Assembly (NCBI GenBank): GCA_938074585.1
Contig: CALJEW010000158.1
Location: forward strand, 1-11,143
Direction: 5' to 3'
Source: an uncultured Rhodospirillales bacterium
Lineage (GTDB): Bacteria; Pseudomonadota; Alphaproteobacteria; Rhodospirillales; Casp-alpha2
DNA length: 11,143 bases
The position numbers and the translations under genes are program-made. A model generated the notes under the pieces. It was not told the DNA's origin, made no database searches, and saw only the letters and a list, made by a program, of their open reading frames with translations. Positions 5,739-11,143 of the stretch are shown here, piece after piece (the first letter of the stretch is position 1; each line of letters opens with the position of its first letter).

Positions 5739-6553
5739 TCTATGTCCCTGTAAGCGCGTAACATGACGCTATTCTCATATATGGCGTTGAGTGTTTCTTT
5801 GTCAATCAGCGCTTTAAATTCTAAATCGTGACGGAAGTTTTTTGCTTTTGGGTCCATGTCCGCCCAAGGGCCCGTCGCTGGGTGGCACATCAGTTCTGCT
5901 GTTTGGCTTGATAAGCCATTGATCATCGAAATTAAGGTTTTCGTGTTTAATGATCCTGTTTCGCCAAGCCCTAACAAGACATCGTTATGTTTAATGCCAT
6001 GCTTTCGAAGCCTAGATTTCATTAACGCTAACCAAGGTTTCAGGCTTGCAGCCCCAAACCCTTTAGTGTTGGGGTCAATGGGAAGGCGTACAGATTTCAT
6101 GCCGTGTTGTTTGCCTATTTTCAATATCAGACTAAGCACAGTTGGATGTAGGTGCAAATGATTGTGAGCGTTGACGTGATCTAGGCGCAGATCGGTCTTT
6201 GCGAAGGCTTCAAATTGAGCTGTAATTTCGATCTCGAGCTGCTTGCGAACATGGGGCAAAAAGAAAAATCGAAAGCCTGCCCCAACCAAATCGCGACGTA
6301 AAAGCCCATTCTTATCAATTAAATCTGGGATCGCGCTTGGCGGGGATGTGGGGCGTGCTCTTGAAAGAGCAACATGTAATCCGACCCCTAAATTAGGCAT
6401 CATAGTAGTGCGCTTAACTGCATCCGCAGCGAATGCTTCGCTAACCATTAACGACGTGGTGGTTAAAATGCCATTTATATGCGCAGATTCTACAGCATCA
6501 TTAACTTCTTTTGATATGCCAAAATCGTCTGCTGTGACGATTAGATTCTTCAA
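5735..6553 (-). CDS. hpnK: HpnK, hopanoid-associated YdjC/ChbG-type deacetylase
   Basis: HpnK removes the acetyl group from N-acetylglucosaminyl-bacteriohopanetetrol to give glucosaminyl-BHT, between the HpnI and HpnJ steps. Counting from the TTG at 6553 gives 272 residues. The polysaccharide-deacetylase-like metal site shows as TADDFG (7-12), GLHVAL with H60, the DHVNAHNHLHLHP cluster (125-137) and CHPATG with H224. I prefer this TTG because it overlaps the hpnJ stop (TTGA), has AAGGA at 6560-6564 six bases upstream, and puts the product start where family members begin. An in-frame GTG at 6574 would add seven residues but has no clear ribosome binding site. The stop overlaps the next ATG, so translation is chained from hpnJ to the phosphatidyltransferase. 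Confidence 0.9.
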   Translation of the reverse strand: MKNLIVTADDFGISKEVNDAVESAHINGILTTTSLMVSEAFAADAVKRTTMMPNLGVGLHVALSRARPTSPPSAIPDLIDKNGLLRRDLVGAGFRFFFLPHVRKQLEIEITAQFEAFAKTDLRLDHVNAHNHLHLHPTVLSLILKIGKQHGMKSVRLPIDPNTKGFGAASLKPWLALMKSRLRKHGIKHNDVLLGLGETGSLNTKTLISMINGLSSQTAELMCHPATGPWADMDPKAKNFRHDLEFKALIDKETLNAIYENSVMLRAYRDIE

Positions 6554-7980
6554 GCGGCTTCCTTGCGTCCCCACAAAAATTTGAAGAACTCTTTACCTTC
6601 GCGAAGTTGGCGCTTCATAACATCCCAATCGCGGAACATATCGATAGTTAATTGAAACATTTTCGCAGGACGGAAGTAGAAGTCTTTATAAAAGGTTTCT
6701 ACGGCTTCAAAAATCTCAGTTTTATCTAAATGCGGGTAGCTCAATATGCTTTCTTGAGTGCCGGATTCTGTTACCAATCCTTCTGTTAATTCATCCGTTT
6801 GAAGCCAGCCTTCTTTTATGGCTTGTTTGTATAAAAACGTGCCAGGATAGGTGGCGGGTAATGAAACCTGAATAGTTTTTGGGTTGATTTCCTTGGCATA
6901 TGCCATGGTTTCTTTGATAGTATCTTTTGTTTCACCGGGAAGCCCCATAATGAAGCAGCCGTGAATAAGAATACCTAAATCGTGGCAATCTTGAGTGAAT
7001 TTACGGGCGAAATCCAAACGGACGCCTTTTTTCATGTTGTTCAGAATCTTTTGATTACCAGATTCATAACCAACCAAAAGCAGGCGCAAACCATTGGCTC
7101 TTAAAATCTCTAATGTTTTCCGGGGAACGTTGGCTTTTGCATTGCATGACCACGTTATACCCAGTTTGCCAAGCTCAAGAGCTAAAGCTTCTACGTGCTC
7201 GATATTGTCAGTTAAGGTGTCATCATCAAAGAAAAATTCCTTAACTTCAGGGAATTCTTTGCGGGCATAAGCAACTTCAGCGGCAATGTCTTTGACTGAA
7301 CGGGTCCGGTAATTATGGCCTGAAATTGTTTGTGGCCATAAGCAATAAGTGCAGCGCGATTTACATCCACGCCCTGTGTAAAGGGACATATAAGGGTGAA
7401 GCATGTAACCGTTATAATAATTTTTAGTGTCTAAGAATTTTTTGTAGACCGGTGTGACCCATGGTAATTTGTCCATGTCGTGGATAAGGCCACGCTCTCC
7501 TGATTTAACAACCTTATCGCCATCGCGGTAATACAGGCCTTTTACTTTTGAAAGTTCGTTACCTTCACAAACTTCTTTGATGGTGAAATCAAATTCTTTA
7601 TCACAAACGAAATCAATGTGCGGAGATGCTGCCATTGAGGATTCCCAATTGATCATCACATGAGCGCCACAGAACCCGATTAACAAATCCGGGTTCTCTT
7701 TTTTCATGGCATTGGCGACCATAACGTCGTTGGCGAAAGTTGGCGTTGATGTGTAAACAATCAAAATCCCAAACTTAGATGCTTCCGGCAGAAGCGTTTC
7801 TAGTGAATATCCACCCGCTGGACCATCGATTAAGGTGCTATCTGGCACAAGGGCAGCTAATTGTGCGAGCCATGTTGGGTACCAATAAGAGGTAACTTCG
7901 CGCTTGCACTGGTAGCGCGAACCGGCACCGCCGTCGAAGCCTTCAAAGGAGGGGGGGCTTAGGAAAAGTGTTTTTTTCAT
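6550..7980 (-). CDS. hpnJ: HpnJ, hopanoid radical SAM enzyme (BHT cyclitol ether formation)
   Basis: A 476-residue B12-binding-domain-type radical SAM protein. The first ~165 residues form the cobalamin-binding-like domain, beginning TLFLSPPSFEGFDGGAGSRY. The radical SAM core starts with GRGCKSRCTYCLWPQ, whose C206, C210 and C213 form the CxxxCxxC site for the [4Fe-4S] cluster. Published genetics on Burkholderia hopanoids assigns HpnJ to turning glucosaminyl-BHT into BHT cyclitol ether by ring contraction. It lies 25 bases downstream of hpnI, the widest gap in the operon, with only a weak GGTAG-like site before the ATG, and its end overlaps hpnK. Length and motifs are those of an intact enzyme. 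Confidence 0.94.
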   Translation of the reverse strand: MKKTLFLSPPSFEGFDGGAGSRYQCKREVTSYWYPTWLAQLAALVPDSTLIDGPAGGYSLETLLPEASKFGILIVYTSTPTFANDVMVANAMKKENPDLLIGFCGAHVMINWESSMAASPHIDFVCDKEFDFTIKEVCEGNELSKVKGLYYRDGDKVVKSGERGLIHDMDKLPWVTPVYKKFLDTKNYYNGYMLHPYMSLYTGRGCKSRCTYCLWPQTISGHNYRTRSVKDIAAEVAYARKEFPEVKEFFFDDDTLTDNIEHVEALALELGKLGITWSCNAKANVPRKTLEILRANGLRLLLVGYESGNQKILNNMKKGVRLDFARKFTQDCHDLGILIHGCFIMGLPGETKDTIKETMAYAKEINPKTIQVSLPATYPGTFLYKQAIKEGWLQTDELTEGLVTESGTQESILSYPHLDKTEIFEAVETFYKDFYFRPAKMFQLTIDMFRDWDVMKRQLREGKEFFKFLWGRKEAA

Positions 7981-8005
7981 GTTTCTATCTACCGTACTGC
8001 AGGGT

Positions 8006-9154
8006 CTAATGGGTTATCTCGCCACCTTTATCGACGAAAAGTTCTGAATTTCGCCAACTGACTGTTCGTCCTGTATAACACAATAGCCGAATAAAGAACG
8101 ACAGTAGATCGCGAATTGGAATAATCCAAGGTGAGATGGGTTGTTTAGACGAAAATGTGACCTTTGTCGAGAAATGCAAGAGAATTCTGACACAAAAAGC
8201 GATAACAAGGGGTGTTGCTGCCCATGTAAGGTCATAATCGGCATAATGGAACAGTACGCCTAAGATTATGCTTAAAGGAATGGCATCAGTTAAAAAGGTC
8301 GATAAAAACCCCAAGGGTTCAACAGATCGGATCGTTCGTGCCCAACGAAGTTCGTGCAAAATTAATGATTTAAGGCCATTTTCTTCGACAATGTTTTCAA
8401 TAACAACATCGCCTAATTTAATATCTAAACCTGCTTCGCGGATCAAGCGGCCTAAGGTGTAGTCGTCGGCTAAGTTGGTGACCAAGGCTTGTAACCCGCC
8501 AATTTTATTCAAATCATCTCGTTTGACGGCCATTGTCGCGCCAAAACAGTGCTGCATGTCACCAAACGTGATCGGTATCAGCGCCGATGGGGCGAACCAC
8601 TGACTTATGAACATAGCCCCTAGGTTTGACGCCAGATCAGGAGCCGGGGTGCCTTCATATAAGCAAGTGACAACCCCCGTTTTATCGTCATTAAAACCGG
8701 CCATAACGCGGTCGACATAATCTGGCTTAACCCGCATATCGCTGTCTGAAATAATCAAAATATCGTGTTTTGCGGCGGCGTCCATATTGATTAAGTTGCT
8801 GATTTTTGGGTTTTGGCCATTGATCTGACCATTGATCACCAGTTCAATATCAACATCAGGGCGCGCATTTATAACGTTGAGGACAATGCCAACGGCAGCG
8901 TCATCGGGGCTGGAAACACCAAAGACGATTTGAAAACTTGGGTAATCCTGATCACAAAAACTAAGCAGGTTTTGCTTTAGCTCATAATCCATCCCATGCA
9001 GCGGTTTGTATAAAGTAACACCCGGGCGGTTATTTGGTTTGATTGAGGTGCTTTTAAGGCGAGTTCTGAACTTAAGCACGCAAAAGCAGGCAACGAACAA
9101 ATATCCAATGGAAGCGGCAAATAAGGCTGCCAAGATATAAAGGGCAATATCCAT
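8006..9154 (-). CDS. hpnI: HpnI, hopanoid glycosyltransferase (GT2/ceramide glucosyltransferase-like)
   Basis: HpnI adds N-acetylglucosamine to bacteriohopanetetrol at the inner membrane. The 382-residue protein has an N-terminal membrane segment (about 4-28), a glycosyltransferase domain starting GVTLYKPLHGMDYEL, the nucleotide-sugar and metal motif SDSD (136-139), the acidic pair D230-D231 in LADDYTLG, and HELRW (267-271) in the place of the (Q/R)xxRW motif of ceramide glucosyltransferases. At least two membrane segments follow (about 285-335), with a further hydrophobic stretch near the C-terminus. Its ATG is two bases after the hpnL stop and has no evident Shine-Dalgarno, so it probably depends on translational coupling with hpnL. 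Confidence 0.93.
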   Translation of the reverse strand: MDIALYILAALFAASIGYLFVACFCVLKFRTRLKSTSIKPNNRPGVTLYKPLHGMDYELKQNLLSFCDQDYPSFQIVFGVSSPDDAAVGIVLNVINARPDVDIELVINGQINGQNPKISNLINMDAAAKHDILIISDSDMRVKPDYVDRVMAGFNDDKTGVVTCLYEGTPAPDLASNLGAMFISQWFAPSALIPITFGDMQHCFGATMAVKRDDLNKIGGLQALVTNLADDYTLGRLIREAGLDIKLGDVVIENIVEENGLKSLILHELRWARTIRSVEPLGFLSTFLTDAIPLSIILGVLFHYADYDLTWAATPLVIAFCVRILLHFSTKVTFSSKQPISPWIIPIRDLLSFFIRLLCYTGRTVSWRNSELFVDKGGEITH

Positions 9155-9156
9155 GG

Positions 9157-10155
9157 TTAGCGGTTGTCCGCTTTTGATACTTTACGTTTATTGAAGAAAT
9201 GCCGTCCTTCTGCATGCTGCCAAATGGCCAAGCCGGGCACGTCAAAGATCAATTCCCGAATGCGGATCGATAACGATACCGCCAGCATTAAATCTGGCGG
9301 TTGATCAATCATTGCGCCTAAAACAACAAAAGCGCCTTCTTGAATTCCGTAGGCGTTGGGAATAACAAAAGCAACATCGCTTAAAGTTGACGTTAGGCTT
9401 TTCAAGAAAATGGCTTCCATAACGGTAATGGGATGACCCAATACGTAAGCCGCGGCCCAAACCTCAGCCGATTGTAAAAGCAGGGTGACAACGCGCCAAA
9501 AAATCGAAAGAGCTAAGCGGCGGTGCCTTGCATAACAACTACGTACACAAGCATCGACCCGGTCTGCGCCGTCTTTCATGTTGTCAAAATAGTCAGATTT
9601 CGTGACCTTGTGAGCAGAATTAACGGCCGCGCGAACGATCCCTGCTTTTTGTACCAATACAAATCCGGCTGTTCCCGTGCCCAAAATAAAGAAGCCAATT
9701 AAAGCGGTGGCGATCAAGTCCTGTTCGATGGAATAATGAACCAACAACGTCGCACCTATAAGTCCCCAAATGATTAGGCCAAACACTTGAACCGTTTTAT
9801 CGACCACAACAGAGGCGCTGGATTCGGCTTTTGGGTGGCCCCATAAAATCAACATCCGGGCTTTGACAACTTCACCGCCAATGCTTGCGACGGGCAACAG
9901 CGTATTAATGGCGCGCCCCATCCATAGGGCCATGAAAATTTGTTTGTAAGGCGGTTCATGCCCCGGCTCGAACAGTAATCGCCAAGTTAGGGTCCCCAAA
10001 AAGACGGTTGGGCTCCAAGCCAAAGGGACCAGTAAAATGGGCCAGCCAGAGGCTAGAATTAAGTTTGAAACGTCGCCCACGCCTTGCCATGCAATAAGCC
10101 CGGTCATGACGGCTAAGCCAATAATAAGCCCTATGTAGGAAAGAACTTTTGCCAA
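9157..10155 (-). CDS. hpnL: HpnL-type hopanoid-associated membrane protein
   Basis: A 332-residue protein made largely of transmembrane helices, of the lysylphosphatidylglycerol-synthase membrane-domain (UPF0104) superfamily. Family hallmarks are LLPVASIGGEVVKARML (86-102) and IPNAYGIQEGAFVVLG (265-280). The hopanoid subfamily HpnL is conserved beside hpnI/J/K; its biochemical role is not settled, and transport or flipping of hopanoids is a common guess. The start is a TTG at 10155, supported by AGGA at 10163-10166, seven bases upstream. As first gene of the minus-strand operon it should lie next to the operon promoter in the 162-base divergent gap, though no convincing minus-strand -35/-10 pair stands out there. 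Confidence 0.9.
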   Translation of the reverse strand: MAKVLSYIGLIIGLAVMTGLIAWQGVGDVSNLILASGWPILLVPLAWSPTVFLGTLTWRLLFEPGHEPPYKQIFMALWMGRAINTLLPVASIGGEVVKARMLILWGHPKAESSASVVVDKTVQVFGLIIWGLIGATLLVHYSIEQDLIATALIGFFILGTGTAGFVLVQKAGIVRAAVNSAHKVTKSDYFDNMKDGADRVDACVRSCYARHRRLALSIFWRVVTLLLQSAEVWAAAYVLGHPITVMEAIFLKSLTSTLSDVAFVIPNAYGIQEGAFVVLGAMIDQPPDLMLAVSLSIRIRELIFDVPGLAIWQHAEGRHFFNKRKVSKADNR

Positions 10156-10244
10156 TTTTGTATCCTGAAATGTTGGCCTGTACGATAACTTTAAAATCGG
10201 CGTTCAACCTAGCATTCGGGACCTAACCATACAAACCCCAAGTC

Positions 10245-10273
10245 TTGTTCAAGCCATTGGTCTGGGCTAAATA
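10245..10273 (+). promoter_or_regulatory. Possible sigma70-type promoter for the divergent phosphatidyltransferase
   Basis: TTGTTC (10245-10250) and TAAATA (10268-10273) are separated by exactly 17 bases in the 162-base gap between hpnL and the plus-strand phosphatidyltransferase. Transcription would start around 10280, leaving a leader of roughly 35-40 bases before the ATG at 10318. TTGTTC also lies within the small palindrome CTTGTTCAAG (10244-10253), which might bind a regulator. Both boxes are imperfect. Confidence 0.35.
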
Positions 10274-10317
10274 GAATAATGGCTTAAAATTATAGATCCA
10301 TCGATCAAGGTTGAAAA

Positions 10318-11058
10318 ATGACGTCGCTCTCCATTCAAGTTAATCTCAATGCTGGAAAACCCGGTAATACAGACCCTGCGGTTATTAAGCCCACAGCGAT
10401 TTTTCCACTGGCTCGCCAATTAGGATATTATTTGTCGTTGGCTTTAATCAGAACGCCTTTAAGTGCCAACCAAGTGACTTTTATTTCCATGCTTGTTGGG
10501 CTAACTGGTTGCGCCTTTTTTATGCAAGGCGAGCTGATTTGGAATGTCTATGGGGCGCTTTTGTTGGTCCTGAGTTATTCGCTGGATTATTGCGACGGCA
10601 TTATTGCGAGGCTTAAGGATCAATGCTCCCCTGTCGGCGCAGCGTTTGATGATTTTGTCGACTGGTTGGTCGATACCGCCATCTTTGCGGGGCTGGGCTA
10701 CGGGACATGGGTCAGCAACGATGAAATTATCTGGTTGTGGTTAGGCTTGATTGCAGCTGCAGGATCAACGGTGGATTATATTGTTGATCTTATTCGGTTT
10801 AATCCGTTCACTCTGGCCCGAAAGGCGGCTGAAAAAGAAGCCTCAGCCGAACCTGATGAAAAGGCCGAGCCCGAAGGTGATAGCCCGCAAACGTATGGGC
10901 AAAAGTTGTTTTTTATTTTACACACCTTAAGTCGGGCTGAGTTTTGTTTTATTATCCTCATTCTTTCCACTTTTGATGTGGCTTGGGTTTTGCTGCCCTT
11001 TGGTGCCATTGGCGCACAAGCGTTTTGGCTTGGTGATTTGTTCCGTAAACGTGATTAA
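10318..11058 (+). CDS. Second CDP-alcohol phosphatidyltransferase family enzyme
   Basis: A 246-residue membrane enzyme with the full family signature: D90, D93, G94, A97, R98, G107, D111 and D115, so catalytic residues are intact. Several hydrophobic helices flank it (about 55-70, 76-89, 117-130, 135-155, 198-235). Unlike its relative at 5097-5738, it has a hydrophilic stretch at about 167-196 rich in glutamate, lysine, proline and alanine, probably a cytosolic loop. AAGG at 10307-10310 precedes the ATG. It is transcribed away from hpnL and followed after 29 bases by another plus-strand gene, so it likely starts its own operon. Substrates cannot be named; phospholipid synthesis is the default, and a link to the hopanoid genes is inferred from location only. 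Confidence 0.88.
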   Translation: MTSLSIQVNLNAGKPGNTDPAVIKPTAIFPLARQLGYYLSLALIRTPLSANQVTFISMLVGLTGCAFFMQGELIWNVYGALLLVLSYSLDYCDGIIARLKDQCSPVGAAFDDFVDWLVDTAIFAGLGYGTWVSNDEIIWLWLGLIAAAGSTVDYIVDLIRFNPFTLARKAAEKEASAEPDEKAEPEGDSPQTYGQKLFFILHTLSRAEFCFIILILSTFDVAWVLLPFGAIGAQAFWLGDLFRKRD

Positions 11059-11087
11059 TTTGACATTTCGTAAATAAGGATAAAAAC

Positions 11088-11143
11088 ATGGAACCTAGTT
11101 TTAAAAAACAATTAGGCCAAACAGAGGTTATGCTTCCGCGTTT
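11088..11143 (+). CDS. Start of an unidentified gene, cut by the window edge
   Basis: Eighteen codons are visible from an ATG at 11088, beginning MEPSFKKQLGQTEVMLPR, and the frame stays open to the edge. AAGGA at 11076-11080, seven bases upstream, is a good ribosome binding site, and the 29-base gap after the phosphatidyltransferase suggests the same operon. Too little is present to recognise a family. Confidence 0.65.
   Translation, partial: MEPSFKKQLGQTEVMLPR

Noticed and set aside
11060..11065. Perfect TTGACA -35 box just before the last gene
   Set aside because: No -10 box lies at 16-18 bases, and a start there would fall at or inside the coding region; the gene already has a good ribosome binding site close behind the preceding gene.

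Overview
The window reads as chromosomal DNA of an alphaproteobacterium, probably of Rhodospirillales type. This is inferred from a GlpR-like DeoR regulator, from tightly packed genes with Shine-Dalgarno sites, and from a hopanoid tailoring operon typical of Proteobacteria. Base composition is moderate. No tRNA, rRNA, complete insertion sequence or CRISPR array was seen.

Layout. Bases 1-641 hold no intact gene: a structured inverted repeat (37-95), an unidentified stretch, and on the minus strand the first third of a bacterial globin gene (223-381) that keeps its ribosome binding site but is cut off. Bases 642-5079 are a plus-strand cluster: a DeoR-family regulator, an SDR dehydrogenase, the two subunits of an aconitase X-type dehydratase (large subunit, then swivel subunit, joined by an ATGA overlap), and a Gfo/Idh/MocA oxidoreductase. 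Together they look like a catabolic operon for a hydroxylated or sugar-like compound: two oxidoreductases, one dehydratase and a regulator of the kind that senses phosphorylated sugars. The substrate cannot be named. None of the usual partners of hydroxyproline or mevalonate metabolism is present. The aconitase X pair appears to lack residues I remember as conserved in the characterised enzymes, which makes it the best candidate here for an undescribed activity.

Bases 10155 down to 5097 are a minus-strand operon, hpnL-hpnI-hpnJ-hpnK followed by a CDP-alcohol phosphatidyltransferase. HpnI, HpnK and HpnJ are the known route from bacteriohopanetetrol through N-acetylglucosaminyl-BHT and glucosaminyl-BHT to BHT cyclitol ether. 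HpnL is a membrane protein of the same system with no settled function. The phosphatidyltransferase is joined to hpnK by an ATGA overlap. A second enzyme of the same family (10318-11058, plus strand) is transcribed divergently from hpnL, and another gene starts at 11088 and leaves the window. Two related phosphatidyltransferases bracketing a hopanoid head-group operon suggest coordinated making of hopanoid and phospholipid polar heads, possibly a phospho-linked lipid; that last step is inference.
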